A model generated the notes under the pieces. That model did no database searches, had not been told where the DNA came from, and saw only the letters and a program-made list of their open reading frames with translations. 64,000 bases of DNA from positions 4,154,001-4,218,000 of the forward strand of contig NZ_CP049257.1 of assembly GCF_011046535.1 (NCBI RefSeq), read 5' to 3'. Numbering within the stretch: position 1 is the first letter of the stretch; the number at the start of each line of letters is the position of its first letter. The translations under genes were made by a program, and so were the position numbers. This DNA comes from Nocardioides anomalus (GTDB taxonomy: Bacteria; Actinomycetota; Actinomycetes; Propionibacteriales; Nocardioidaceae). This document shows positions 19,640-28,206 of the stretch, piece by piece.

Positions 19640-19948
19640 GCGTCCGGGCCGATGGGCGGGACCATCGCGCGCGGCAGCGGGACGCGGAGGTCCGGCGGCA
19701 TCGTGTAGTGCCCGGCGTTCATCCGCAGCATGAGCAGGACGCCGGTCACCGCGCCGCACGCGCCCAGGAACACCGCGGCGACGAGCGCGCTGATGCCCAC
19801 GGCCAGGTGCGCGGCGTGCGGGAGGCCGAGGAGGCCGACCAGCAGCGAGCCCCCCGATCGCCACGAGGGTGGCGACCGCCGACCAGAACGCGTCGAGCCA
19901 CATCACCACGCGGAGCGTGGCGTCGTACCGCCTGGGTGCGGTGTCCAT
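19636..19948 (-). pseudogene. Small membrane protein, frameshifted in a G6 run
   Basis: From ATG 19948 the frame reads MDTAPRRYDATLRVV, then a hydrophobic segment, and runs into G6 (plus-strand C6, 19850-19855). Skipping one G there continues with GSLLVGLLGLPHAAHLAVG and a second helix, and ends in a TGA that overlaps the regulator start by four bases. The restored product is 103 residues with two or three transmembrane helices and no family I recognise. Without the correction the frame stays open far into the regulator gene in the wrong phase. Sequencing overcall and true inactivation are both possible. Confidence 0.75.
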
Positions 19949-19982
19949 GCCCTCAGGCTGGCAGCGGCGGGTAGGGCTGTCG

Positions 19983-19999
19983 ATGACCTCGCAGGTCAT
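19983..19999. promoter_or_regulatory. Inverted repeat, probable operator of the MmyB-like regulator
   Basis: Perfect palindrome ATGACCT-CGC-AGGTCAT. It lies 34 bases upstream of the first gene of the regulator unit (start 19948), in the right place to block transcription. Binding by the regulator is inferred from position. Confidence 0.5.
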
Positions 20000-20010
20000 G
20001 GCCCACGACG

Positions 20011-20049
20011 CCGACGACCCGCCCGTGCCGAGCACGGGCGGGTCGTCGG
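20011..20049 (-). terminator. Strong hairpin after hppA
   Basis: An 18-bp perfect stem with a CGA loop begins 11 bases beyond the hppA stop (20060). It has no T-run, as is usual for terminators in high-GC actinobacteria. It also separates hppA from the regulator promoter. Confidence 0.75.
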
Positions 20050-20059
20050 GTGGAGCGGG

Positions 20060-22414
20060 TCAGGCGGTGACGGCCGGGTCGGTCGTCGGTGCGGAGGCGG
20101 CGGGCGGGGCGGCGTCGTCGCCCATCGTCGTCTCGCGCTGCTTGGAGATGTAGATGACGGCCACGATGATCGCCGCCGCGACCAGCGCGATGAGGATGCG
20201 CAGCACGTCGTGCTGGTCGTCGCCGACGCTCATGGAGACGACCGCGCTCGCGATCAGCAGCGAGACCAGGTTCATCACCTTGAGCAGCGGGTTGATGGCC
20301 GGGCCGGCGGTGTCCTTGAACGGGTCGCCGACGGTGTCGCCGATGACCGTGGCCGCGTGGGCCTCCGAGCCCTTGCCGCCGTGGTTGCCGTCCTCGACGA
20401 GCTTCTTCGCGTTGTCCCAGGCGCCACCGGCGTTGGCCAGGAAGACCGCCATCAGCGTGCCGGTGCCGATCGCACCGGCCAGGAAGCCGGCCAGCGCGGT
20501 GAAGCCCAGGCCGAAGCCGACGGCGATCGGCGCGAGGACCGCGAGCACGCCGGGCGTGATCAGCTCGCGCAGCGAGTCCTTGGTGACGATGTCGACGACC
20601 TTGCCGTACTCCGGACGGCCGGTGCCCTCCATGATCCCGGGGATCTCGCGGAACTGGCGACGGACCTCGTAGACGACCGCGCCGGCGGCGCGGGCGACGG
20701 CGTTGATGGCCAGGCCGGAGAAGAGGAACACCACGGCCGAGCCGAGCAGCACGCCGACGAGCACCGACGGGTCGAAGACGAACGCGTGCAGCAGCTCGTC
20801 GGCGTTCTCGGTGCCGAGCTCCTCGAGGACCGTGGTCGCGTAGGAGCCGAAGAGAGCCGTGGCCGCCAGCACCGCGGTGGCGATGGCGATGCCCTTGGTG
20901 ATGGCCTTGGTCGTGTTGCCGACGGCGTCGAGGTCGGTGAGGATCTGCGCGCCCTCGGGGCTCACGTCACCGGACATCTCGGCCACACCCTGGGCGTTGT
21001 CCGAGACCGGGCCGAAGGTGTCCATGGCCACGATCGAGCCGACCGTGGTCAGCAGCCCGCAGCCGGCCAGGGCCACCGCGAACAGCGAGATGGCCAGCGA
21101 GCCGGTGCCGAGCAGGAACGCCCCGAACACCGCGGCGCCGATGACGATGGTCGTGTAGACCGCCGACTCGAAGCCGACCGAGAGGCCGGACAGGATCACG
21201 GTCGCGGCACCGGTCAGCGAGGTCTTGCCGACGTCCTTGACCGGCTTGTACTCGGTGCCGGTGAAGTAGCCGGTGAGGCTGAGGATGGCCGCGGCCAGGA
21301 CGATGCCGATGACCACGGCGATCGAGGCGATCAGCGCCGGGTTGCCGTCGGGGGCCTCGGTGGAGATCGCGTCCAGCGCGCTGCCGAGCCGGCCGAAGTC
21401 GTCGAACGAGGTCGGCAGGTAGACGAAGGAGACGATGACGCTGACCACGGCGCCGATGGCCGCGGAGATGTAGAACGCCGTGTTGATCGTGGTGAGGCCG
21501 TTGACGCCGGGGCGCGGCCGGGTCAGGTAGACGCCGCCGACCGCGGTGAGCGCACCGATGGCGGGGATGAGCAGCGGGTAGACCAGGCCCTTGTCGCCGA
21601 AGGCCTGCGAGCCGAGGATCAGCGCCGCGACCAGCGTCACGGCGTACGACTCGAACAGGTCGGCCGCCATGCCGGCGCAGTCGCCGACGTTGTCGCCCAC
21701 GTTGTCGGCGATCGTCGCCGCGTTGCGCGGGTCGTCCTCGGGGATGTTCTGCTCGACCTTGCCGACCAGGTCCGCGCCGACGTCGGCGGCCTTGGTGAAG
21801 ATGCCGCCGCCGACGCGCATGAACATGGCGAGCAGCGCGGCGCCGAAGCCGAAGCCCTCGAGCACCTTGGGGGCGTTGTCCTGGAAGATGATGACCACGA
21901 CGCTGGCGCCCAGCAGGCCCAGGCCGACGGTGAGCATGCCGACCATGGCGCCGGTGCGCAGGCCGATGTTCATCGCGACCTCGCGGCCCTGGGTGTTGGC
22001 GGCCGCGGCGACCCGGAGGTTCGCGCGCACGGCCAGCGACATGCCGAGGTAGCCGACCGCCGCCGAGAACCCGGCGCCGACCAGGAAGAAGACCGACCGG
22101 AAGATCCGGACCACCCAGGCGCTGTCGATGTCGCCGACGGGCAGGGCCAACAGGGCGACGAACGCGATGGCCGCGAAGATGGCCAGCGTGCGGAACTGGC
22201 GCTGGAGGTAGGCGTCGGCGCCCTCCTGGACGGCGAGCGCGATGTTCTTCATGTTGTCGGTGCCCTCACCGGCGGAGAGCACCTCCTTGCGGAACATCAC
22301 GGCCATGGCCAGAGCGCCGATGGCGATCAGCGCGACGATGACGACGAGCACGAGGTTGCCCCCGGTGACCTCCACGTCCGCCATCGCCGTGACCGCGGGG
22401 TTGAACCCGGTCAT
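20060..22414 (-). CDS. hppA: Membrane-bound proton-pumping pyrophosphatase (K+-independent type)
   Basis: A 784-residue integral membrane enzyme that couples hydrolysis of PPi to ion pumping. About 16 transmembrane segments are visible, and the PPi-binding loops are intact: GGGIFTKAADVGADLVGKVE and DNVGDNVGD. The K+-dependence position reads GNTTKAITKG; Lys at this site marks the K+-independent H+ pumps (Ala in the K+-dependent ones). The N-terminal 30 residues form the first helix. AGGAAGG seven bases upstream supports ATG 22414. It is monocistronic, closed by the 18-bp hairpin. Confidence 0.96.
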   Translation of the reverse strand: MTGFNPAVTAMADVEVTGGNLVLVVIVALIAIGALAMAVMFRKEVLSAGEGTDNMKNIALAVQEGADAYLQRQFRTLAIFAAIAFVALLALPVGDIDSAWVVRIFRSVFFLVGAGFSAAVGYLGMSLAVRANLRVAAAANTQGREVAMNIGLRTGAMVGMLTVGLGLLGASVVVIIFQDNAPKVLEGFGFGAALLAMFMRVGGGIFTKAADVGADLVGKVEQNIPEDDPRNAATIADNVGDNVGDCAGMAADLFESYAVTLVAALILGSQAFGDKGLVYPLLIPAIGALTAVGGVYLTRPRPGVNGLTTINTAFYISAAIGAVVSVIVSFVYLPTSFDDFGRLGSALDAISTEAPDGNPALIASIAVVIGIVLAAAILSLTGYFTGTEYKPVKDVGKTSLTGAATVILSGLSVGFESAVYTTIVIGAAVFGAFLLGTGSLAISLFAVALAGCGLLTTVGSIVAMDTFGPVSDNAQGVAEMSGDVSPEGAQILTDLDAVGNTTKAITKGIAIATAVLAATALFGSYATTVLEELGTENADELLHAFVFDPSVLVGVLLGSAVVFLFSGLAINAVARAAGAVVYEVRRQFREIPGIMEGTGRPEYGKVVDIVTKDSLRELITPGVLAVLAPIAVGFGLGFTALAGFLAGAIGTGTLMAVFLANAGGAWDNAKKLVEDGNHGGKGSEAHAATVIGDTVGDPFKDTAGPAINPLLKVMNLVSLLIASAVVSMSVGDDQHDVLRILIALVAAAIIVAVIYISKQRETTMGDDAAPPAASAPTTDPAVTA

Positions 22415-22596
22415 GCGTTGTCCTTCCTGAGACTCAGGTGTCGAAAGCCTGCGTCTGCGGGCGCGGCGCCGCCTGCGCGGGCACAGCAGTGCACGCGGAC
22501 GAGGGCCCGCCCCCGAGGCGCGGAACGTCCGGGAGTCTACGCATGGTGTCGCCCATCACAGCACCGGGTGTGACCCGGAGCACTCGGGCGTGTCGG

Positions 22597-22614
22597 GCCG
22601 GGCTCCAGCCCGGC
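22597..22614 (-). terminator. Hairpin after the STAS gene
   Basis: GCCGGGCT and AGCCCGGC form an 8-bp inverted repeat 18 bases beyond the STAS gene stop. No T-run follows. It is the only clear element in the 22415-22632 gap. Confidence 0.5.
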
Positions 22615-22632
22615 TCCGCGGTCCGCCTCGGC

Positions 22633-22971
22633 TCAGCGAGCGGCCAGCGCGCCGTCGGCCGAGTCGTGGATGACGAAGACCTTGGCCAGGCCGGTGATGC
22701 GGAAGATCTTGAGCAGGCGGTCCTGGGTGCAGATCAGCTGCAGCGAGCCCTCGTGGGCGCGCACCTTCTTCAGGCCGCCGACCAGGACGCCGAGGCCGGT
22801 GGAGTCGAGGAACTCGACCGCCTCCATGTCGACGATGATGTCGTACACGCCGTCGGAGACGAGCTCGGTGATCTTGTCGCGCAGCTTGGGGGCGGTGTAG
22901 ACGTCGATCTCACCGCCGACGGCGATGATCGTCGCCCCGTCGACGTCGTTGGTCGCAAGCGTCAGGTCCAC
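22633..22971 (-). CDS. STAS-domain anti-sigma factor antagonist (BldG/SpoIIAA-like)
   Basis: A 112-residue single STAS domain. The phosphorylatable serine is S57 in [12 protein letters not shown]. It would bind and titrate an RsbW/SpoIIAB-type anti-sigma kinase in a partner-switching stress cascade; no kinase or sigma factor is adjacent, as is common for BldG. The start is put at GTG 22971 rather than 22977 because AGGGGA then lies six bases upstream. The gene is divergent from the helicase. Confidence 0.85.
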   Translation of the reverse strand: MDLTLATNDVDGATIIAVGGEIDVYTAPKLRDKITELVSDGVYDIIVDMEAVEFLDSTGLGVLVGGLKKVRAHEGSLQLICTQDRLLKIFRITGLAKVFVIHDSADGALAAR

Positions 22972-23182
22972 GTCCACTCCCCTGTGTTCTGGCGCCGAGC
23001 ACGACGGGGAGACGTGACCCCGCCACCTCAGCGTGTCCAATGAAACCACGCCGACCCGAGACTCGTACAAAGGTCGCACAACAAGGACGCGACCAGTTCC
23101 GGGCTGGTTCCCGACCCCCCGGGTCGACCACTCCCCCGTCCGCCTGCGGCCGCCGTCGGTGCCGTGGGTCATGCTGCAGGCG

Positions 23183-25504
23183 ATGACCGCGCCTCCCGCC
23201 GGAACCGACTCGATGACCTCGGTCCTCGAGCGGCTGGCCGCGGTCCCCGGGCGCGAGGGGCGCCTCGTCCACCTCGAGGTGCGACCGGAGCGGCCGGCCG
23301 TCACCGCGCCCTGGCCGGGGTGGGCCGACCCGGCCGTCGTGGCGGCGCACTCCGCCCGGGGCGTCGCCTCCCTCTGGCAGCACCAGGCCGTCGCCGCCGA
23401 CGCCGCGCACGCCGGGCAGCACGTCGTCGTCGCCACCGGGACCGCCTCCGGCAAGTCGCTGGCCTACCAGCTGCCCGCCCTGACCCGGTGCCTGTCCTCG
23501 CGGTCCGCGCGGGGTGCTCGGGGCGCCACCGTGCTCTACCTGGCGCCCACCAAGGCGCTGGCCCAGGACCAGCTCGCCGGGCTCGCCGCGCTCGGCCTCG
23601 ACCTGCGCGTGACCACCCACGACGGCGACAGCGGACGCGACCAGCGGCAGTGGGCGCGCGAGCACGCGGAGTACGTCCTCACCAACCCCGACATGCTCCA
23701 CCACTCGCTGCTGCCCGGCCACGAGCGCTGGCGCTCGTTCTTCGCCTCGCTCGCCTACGTCGTGGTCGACGAGTGCCACCACTACCGCGGCGTCTTCGGC
23801 GCGCACGTCGCCCAGGTGCTGCGGCGGCTGCGGCGCGTCTGCGCGCTCTACGGAGCCTCACCCACCTTCGTCCTCGCCTCGGCCACCGTCGCCGCGCCCG
23901 CCGACCACGCCTCCCGGCTCACCGGCCTCGACGTCCTCCCGGTCACCGGCGACGGCTCGCCCCGCGGCGAGGTGTCGCTCGGCCTGTGGCAGCCGGCGCT
24001 CACCTCCTTCGCCGGCGAGAACGGCGCCCCGCTCCGCCGGGCCGCCTCCTCCGAGGCCGCCGACCTGCTGGCCGACCTGGTCTGCGCCGACGTCCGCACG
24101 CTCGCCTTCATCCGCTCGCGGCGTGGCGCCGAGCAGGTGGCCCTCACCGCGGCCTCGCTGGTCTCCGAGGTCGACCCCTCGCTCGCGTCCCGCGTCGCGG
24201 CGTACCGCGGCGGCTACCTGCCCGAGGAGCGCCGCGAGCTCGAGCGGGCGCTCCGCTCGGGCGAGCTGGTCGGCCTCGCCGCCACCAACGCCCTCGAGCT
24301 GGGCATCGACGTCTCCGGCCTCGACGCCGTGCTGCTGGCCGGCTTCCCGGGCACGCGCGCGGCGTTCTGGCAGCAGGTCGGCCGGGCCGGCCGCACCGGC
24401 GGCGCCGCGCTCGGCGTCTTCGTCGCCCGCGACGACCCGCTGGACACCTACCTCGTCACGCACCCGGAGGCGCTGCTCGGCCAGCCCGTCGAGGAGACGG
24501 TGTTCGACCCCGCCAACCCCTACGTCCTCGGCCCGCACCTGTGCGCGGCCGCGGCCGAGCAGCCCCTCACCGAGGAGGACCTGCCGCTGTTCGGGCCGAC
24601 CGCCCGCGGCGTCGTCGACCAGCTGGTGCGGGCCGGGCTGCTGCGCGCGCGGCGTGCGGGCTGGTTCTGGACCGACGGCCGCCGCGCCTCCGACCTGGCC
24701 GACATCCGCTCGGCCGGCGGGCCGCCGGTCTCGCTGGTCGAGGCCGACACCGGACGCGTCGTCGGCACCGTCGACGCCGGCTCGGCGCACTCCACCGCGC
24801 ACGCCGGCGCGGTGTACGTCCACCGCGGCGAGACCTACCTCGTCTCCTCGCTCTCGCTCGACGAGCACGTCGCGGTCCTGGCGCGCGCCGAGCCGGCGTA
24901 CTCCACCACCGCGCGTGAGACCACCGACATCGCGATCGTGTCGGAGACGTCGTCGTCCGCGTGGGGCTCGTGTCGGCTGTCCGTGGGGTCGGTCGACGTG
25001 ACCCACCAGGTCGTCTCCTTCCTCCTGCGTCGTCAGCCGTCCGGCGAGGTCATCGGCGAGGAGCCGCTCGACCTGCCGCCCCGCACCCTGCGGACCACCG
25101 CGGTCTGGTGGACGGTGCCCGCTCCGGCCCTGGACGCGGCCGGCCTGGCCGCCGCCGACCTGCCCGGCGCGGCCCACGCCGCCGAGCACTGCTCGATCGG
25201 ACTGCTGCCGCTGTTCGCCACCTGCGACCGCTGGGACATCGGCGGCGTCTCCACCGCCCACCACCCCGACACCGGCCAGCTGACCGTGTTCGTCTACGAC
25301 GGCCACCCGGGCGGCGCCGGCTTCGCCGAGCGCGGCTACGCCGCCGCCCGGGCGTGGCTCACCGCCACCCGCGAGACCATCGAGGCCTGCGAGTGCTTCG
25401 AGGGCTGCCCCTCCTGCGTGCAGTCGCCCAAGTGCGGCAACGGCAACAACCCGCTCGACAAGGCCGGTGCGGTCCGACTGCTCGACGTACTGCTGGGTCC
25501 GTGA
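23183..25504 (+). CDS. DEAD/DEAH-box helicase with DUF1998 zinc domain (MrfA/YprA type)
   Basis: 773 residues. Motif [10 protein letters not shown] (about 75-83), motif II VDECHH (about 193-198) and SAT (motif III) define an SF2 helicase, and the second RecA domain carries [11 protein letters not shown]. The C-terminal DUF1998 domain ends in a four-cysteine cluster, [12 protein letters not shown] and PKCGNG. Bacillus MrfA of this architecture repairs mitomycin adducts and crosslinks, so a DNA-repair role is likely. ATG 23183 is chosen; ATG 23171, four codons upstream, is also possible. It corresponds in position to mycobacterial Rv3649. Confidence 0.9.
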   Translation: MTAPPAGTDSMTSVLERLAAVPGREGRLVHLEVRPERPAVTAPWPGWADPAVVAAHSARGVASLWQHQAVAADAAHAGQHVVVATGTASGKSLAYQLPALTRCLSSRSARGARGATVLYLAPTKALAQDQLAGLAALGLDLRVTTHDGDSGRDQRQWAREHAEYVLTNPDMLHHSLLPGHERWRSFFASLAYVVVDECHHYRGVFGAHVAQVLRRLRRVCALYGASPTFVLASATVAAPADHASRLTGLDVLPVTGDGSPRGEVSLGLWQPALTSFAGENGAPLRRAASSEAADLLADLVCADVRTLAFIRSRRGAEQVALTAASLVSEVDPSLASRVAAYRGGYLPEERRELERALRSGELVGLAATNALELGIDVSGLDAVLLAGFPGTRAAFWQQVGRAGRTGGAALGVFVARDDPLDTYLVTHPEALLGQPVEETVFDPANPYVLGPHLCAAAAEQPLTEEDLPLFGPTARGVVDQLVRAGLLRARRAGWFWTDGRRASDLADIRSAGGPPVSLVEADTGRVVGTVDAGSAHSTAHAGAVYVHRGETYLVSSLSLDEHVAVLARAEPAYSTTARETTDIAIVSETSSSAWGSCRLSVGSVDVTHQVVSFLLRRQPSGEVIGEEPLDLPPRTLRTTAVWWTVPAPALDAAGLAAADLPGAAHAAEHCSIGLLPLFATCDRWDIGGVSTAHHPDTGQLTVFVYDGHPGGAGFAERGYAAARAWLTATRETIEACECFEGCPSCVQSPKCGNGNNPLDKAGAVRLLDVLLGP

Positions 25505-25523
25505 CGGCAGCGGCCCCGGCCGC

Positions 25524-25529
25524 TACTGT
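25524..25529 (+). promoter_or_regulatory. -10 hexamer of the small membrane protein gene
   Basis: TACTGT ends six bases before ATG 25536, a leaderless arrangement. Confidence 0.5.
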
Positions 25530-25535
25530 CCGGGC

Positions 25536-25856
25536 ATGGTCATCCTCGGCTTGGTCCTCATCGCGCTGGGCGCGCTGGCGATCGTCCTCGGCCTGTTCAC
25601 CGTCGACCTCGACGGGACCACCCTCAAGCTGGCCGGCATCGAGCTCAGCCCGGTCGCCCTCTTCCTGGTCGGCGTCGCCGCCGCCGTCGCCGTCTGGTGG
25701 GGGCTCTGGCTCCTCAAGTCCGGCTCCAAGCGCTCGTGGGCCCGCCGTCGCGAGCAGAAGCGCCTCGAGGAGCTCTCCGAGAAGCTCGACTCCGTCGACG
25801 CCCAGCGCCGCATGGACGTCGACGAGCACGAGGACCGCAACCGCCCGACGCTCTAG
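25536..25856 (+). CDS. Small two-helix membrane protein (LapA-like)
   Basis: 106 residues: two transmembrane helices (about 2-21 and 42-62) joined by a short polar loop, then a basic, coiled-coil-like cytoplasmic tail (WARRREQKRLEELSEKL). This layout resembles the LapA-domain proteins of unknown function. It is only 31 bases beyond the helicase but has its own -10 element. No further function can be assigned. Confidence 0.7.
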   Translation: MVILGLVLIALGALAIVLGLFTVDLDGTTLKLAGIELSPVALFLVGVAAAVAVWWGLWLLKSGSKRSWARRREQKRLEELSEKLDSVDAQRRMDVDEHEDRNRPTL

Positions 25857-25956
25857 GGACGCACCACCCGCGCCGGCCGGGGGCCGTGTCCGGGTGGGGG
25901 CCACCGCCCACGCGGCGAAGTCGCGGCCGGCGGGCGCCGGCAGCGCCTCCCCTCCC

Positions 25957-26316
25957 TCAGGCGGGGCCGGCCCTGGCCTGGGCGGAGAGGTCGTGGCGCT
26001 GGGCCAGCCAGTGTGGGCCTCGGACGCTCACCTGGACGGTGACGTCGGCGGCGGTGGTGGCGCAGGTGTCCAGGGTGGCGCCGTTGGCGGTGGCGATGGT
26101 GGCGGCGGCCGAGCAGGGATCGGCGCCGCGGACCAGGGCCTGGGCGCCGGCGAGCGCGGCGAGGTCGGCCGCGGACTGGGCGACGCGGTGGGCGTGGACC
26201 ATGGCGGCGACCACGCCGAGGGCACCGCCGACGAGGGCGAGCAGGCCGATGACCGCGAGGGCGAAGAGGGTGGCGGAGCCGCGGTCGCGCTGGTCGGCGG
26301 GGCGGGGCGCGGTCAC
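25957..26316 (-). CDS. TadE/TadG-like pilus protein, Rv3654c type
   Basis: A 119-residue protein with one N-terminal helix after a short basic leader: DRGSATLFALAVIGLLALVGG, cut into a pseudopilin-like motif at RGSATLF. A small domain with two cysteines (C93? and C110 region) follows. Helicase/secretion-neighbourhood TadE-like proteins (Rv3654c in mycobacteria) close the tad operon in the same place. The GTG at 26316 overlaps the TadE gene by four bases. The protein is probably a minor pilin or assembly factor on the outer face of the membrane. Confidence 0.8.
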   Translation of the reverse strand: MTAPRPADQRDRGSATLFALAVIGLLALVGGALGVVAAMVHAHRVAQSAADLAALAGAQALVRGADPCSAAATIATANGATLDTCATTAADVTVQVSVRGPHWLAQRHDLSAQARAGPA

Positions 26317-26735
26317 GGGGCGTCGCCGGTGGTGAAGGGGAGGGGCAGGCCGGTGTCCTCCTCGGCGGCGACCGCCTCGGCGCGCAGGCGGGGCGAGGGC
26401 ACGTGGGCCAGGAGGCCGCCGGGGCCGCGGACGCGGCCGGTGACGGTCACGTGGACCTCGCCGTCGGAGCGGGTGACGGCGATGGTGCTGCCGTCGGGGG
26501 CGACGGTGCGGCCGCGGCCGACGGCCTCGGCCTCGTCGTCACCGCGGGCGAGGGCGCGGGCGGTCTCGCGGGCGGCGTCGACGGCGCGGACCTGGGCGGT
26601 GCCGACGGACAGCAGCCAGACCAGCGCGATCGCGACGGCCACGAGGAGCGGGAGCACCATGGCCAGCTCGGCCGTGGCGGCGCCCCGCTCGGTGCACCGG
26701 GTGCGGACGACCCGGGCCCGCGGTGACGAGGCCAC
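26313..26735 (-). CDS. TadE-family minor pilin
   Basis: 140 residues. The TadE signature ERGAATAELAMVLPLL begins near residue 15, with the Gly-Ala processing site and the conserved Glu before the hydrophobic helix, and is followed by an extracytoplasmic domain. It probably joins the Flp-type pilus or its base. GTG 26735 is placed two bases upstream of the DUF4244 stop, so the genes are tightly coupled. Confidence 0.85.
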   Translation of the reverse strand: MASSPRARVVRTRCTERGAATAELAMVLPLLVAVAIALVWLLSVGTAQVRAVDAARETARALARGDDEAEAVGRGRTVAPDGSTIAVTRSDGEVHVTVTGRVRGPGGLLAHVPSPRLRAEAVAAEEDTGLPLPFTTGDAP

Positions 26736-26737
26736 GG

Positions 26738-26944
26738 TCAGCCGATCCCGAGCAGGCCGAGCACGTGGTCGTAGAGCAGCTTGAGCAGCTTGTCGCCGAA
26801 GCCGCCGGTGAGCATCTTGTAGAGCAGCCCGGCCAAGCCGGCGCCGGCGGCGGTGCCGACGGCGTACTCCGCGGTGGTGATGCCGCGCTCGTCGGCGGAG
26901 CGGGCGGCCACCCGAGTGGGCAGGAGGGTGTGCGGACGGTGCAT
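26738..26944 (-). CDS. DUF4244 Flp-pilin-like protein
   Basis: 68 residues with a 20-residue basic leader and the prepilin motif RGITTAEYAVG followed by one hydrophobic helix and a short amphipathic tail. This is the likely major pilin subunit of the Tad system, matching Rv3656c in size and place. GAAGGAG five bases before ATG 26944 gives it a much better ribosome site than the rest of the operon, which fits a highly made structural subunit. The 138-base gap to tadC holds nothing else I recognise. Confidence 0.85.
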   Translation of the reverse strand: MHRPHTLLPTRVAARSADERGITTAEYAVGTAAGAGLAGLLYKMLTGGFGDKLLKLLYDHVLGLLGIG

Positions 26945-27082
26945 GGGACTCCTTCGTGAGGTGGCCGCGGGTGCGGCCGGGGTACGGCCGACGCTGCCGG
27001 GAACGGGCGGTGCGTGGGGCGGGGTGAGCGGCCGCTGTGGAGAGGTGGGCCGGGGCGGGTGGTTGTGGAGGGCAGGTGGCGG

Positions 27083-27808
27083 TCAGAGGCCGAGGCTGGT
27101 GAGCAGGCCGGCGACGACGGGGACGATGCCGATGAGGACGAACGCGGGCAGGAGGCAGAGGCCGAGGGGGACGGCGGCCTTCACGCCCACGGCGCGGGCG
27201 CGGTCCTCGATCTCGGCGCGGGCGGTGCGGGCGAGCTCCTCGGCGAGACGCTCGACCGCGGCGACGACGGGCGACCCGGTGCGGTGGGCCCGGCCGAGCG
27301 CACGACCGAGTGGGGCCAGGGCCGCATCGGCGGTGAGGTCGGTCCACACCTGCTGCGGGTCGACGCCCAGCCGGAGGCGGGGGACGACCTCGGCGAGGCG
27401 CCGCGCGGCCGGCCCGGGCAGCGCGCCGGCCACGACCGTCAGCGCGTCGACCGGCGCCTGACCCGAGCGCAGCGCGTCGGCCAGGAGGCCCACCACGTGG
27501 GGCAGGTCGCGGCGGGCCAGCTCGCGGTCGCGGCGCACCGCCGCGGGCTCGGAGCGCTCGACGACGACCCAGACCGCGATCGCCGCCACCGGAGCGGCGA
27601 CCAGGCCGAGGGCGCTGCCCAGGAACACCGCGGCGGCCAGCGCCGCGAGGGCGGACCACAGCACCCGCCACCGACGCAGCCAGTCGCGCTCCGGCTCGGG
27701 AGCGGCGACGACGGCCACTGGTGGAGGTGACGGCAGCCGGAGCCTGGCCGGCACGAGCAGGGCGGCGGTCGCCGCGGCGAGCACGGCCGAGAGCACGACG
27801 CCGGTCAC
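27083..27808 (-). CDS. tadC: Tad secretion-system membrane protein TadC
   Basis: 241 residues of the GspF/T2SSF family. Three or four transmembrane segments flank the cytoplasmic T2SSF domain (LRSGQAPVDALTVVAGALPG...). It forms the inner-membrane platform with TadB and is driven by TadA. GTG 27808 overlaps the stop of the upstream repeat ORF by four bases. Its own N-terminal segment (VTGVVLSAVLAAATAALL) is the template that is repeated in that ORF. Confidence 0.88.
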   Translation of the reverse strand: MTGVVLSAVLAAATAALLVPARLRLPSPPPVAVVAAPEPERDWLRRWRVLWSALAALAAAVFLGSALGLVAAPVAAIAVWVVVERSEPAAVRRDRELARRDLPHVVGLLADALRSGQAPVDALTVVAGALPGPAARRLAEVVPRLRLGVDPQQVWTDLTADAALAPLGRALGRAHRTGSPVVAAVERLAEELARTARAEIEDRARAVGVKAAVPLGLCLLPAFVLIGIVPVVAGLLTSLGL

Positions 27809-28206
27809 GGGGTGCGGTCCACGCCGGGCTTGGCGACGGCCGGCACGCGCGGCGGTGGCGGCAACCGCCGCCCGGTCGACACGCGCGGGGCGACGGACTC
27901 CGCGGCGGGCACGGCCCAGCGGACCGCGGCCGCCGCCGCAGCGAGCACGGCCGAGAGCAGGACGCCGGTCACGGGGCGCGGTCCACACCGAGGGCGGCGA
28001 CGACCGGCACGCGCGGCGGTGGCGGCAGCGGCCGCCCGGTCGACACGAGCGGAGCGGCGGACGTCGGCGGCAACCGGCACGCTCGGCGGCGGCGGCAGCG
28101 GCCGCCCGGTCGACACGAGCGGGGCGACGGACGCCGCGGCGGGCACGGCCCAGCGGACCGCGGCCGCCGCCGCGGCGAGCCCGGCCGAGAGCAGGACGCC
28201 GGTCAC
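27805..28206 (-). CDS. Repeat ORF between tadB and tadC (duplicated TadC N-terminus)
   Basis: 133 residues, read in one frame from GTG 28206. It contains two copies of a segment VTGVLLSA-x-LAAAAAAVRWAVPAA...STG-R-LPPPP-VP, starting at 28206 and again at 27972 (234 bases, exactly 78 codons, apart). Both resemble the start of TadC, and both have an in-frame GTG followed by ACCGGCGT. Each unit has an Ala-rich hydrophobic stretch and a proline run. The ORF overlaps tadB upstream and tadC downstream by four bases, so it is translated in the operon if the message is read through. No homologue is known to me; it may be a young membrane peptide or a by-product of tandem duplication. Confidence 0.6.
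   Translation of the reverse strand: MTGVLLSAGLAAAAAAVRWAVPAAASVAPLVSTGRPLPPPPSVPVAADVRRSARVDRAAAAATAARAGRRRPRCGPRPVTGVLLSAVLAAAAAAVRWAVPAAESVAPRVSTGRRLPPPPRVPAVAKPGVDRTP
27809..28206. repeat. Diverged tandem duplication of the tadC 5' end
   Basis: Blocks containing GGCGGCAGCGGCCGCCCGG-type and GACGCCGGTCACGGGG-type sequence recur with starts at 27808, 27972 and 28206. The last 234-base unit also carries an internal partial copy (around 28010-28060 versus 28080-28130). Copies differ by scattered substitutions, so the duplication is not recent. Confidence 0.75.

Noticed and set aside
17249..19708. 819-codon open frame antisense to the methyltransferase and regulator
   Set aside because: Composition is that of a shadow frame, and the opposite strand has clear conserved domains.
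23033..23182. Extended N-terminus of the helicase from GTG-like codons upstream
   Set aside because: The extension is rich in Arg/Pro without conservation signs and would overlap the promoter region of the divergent STAS gene.
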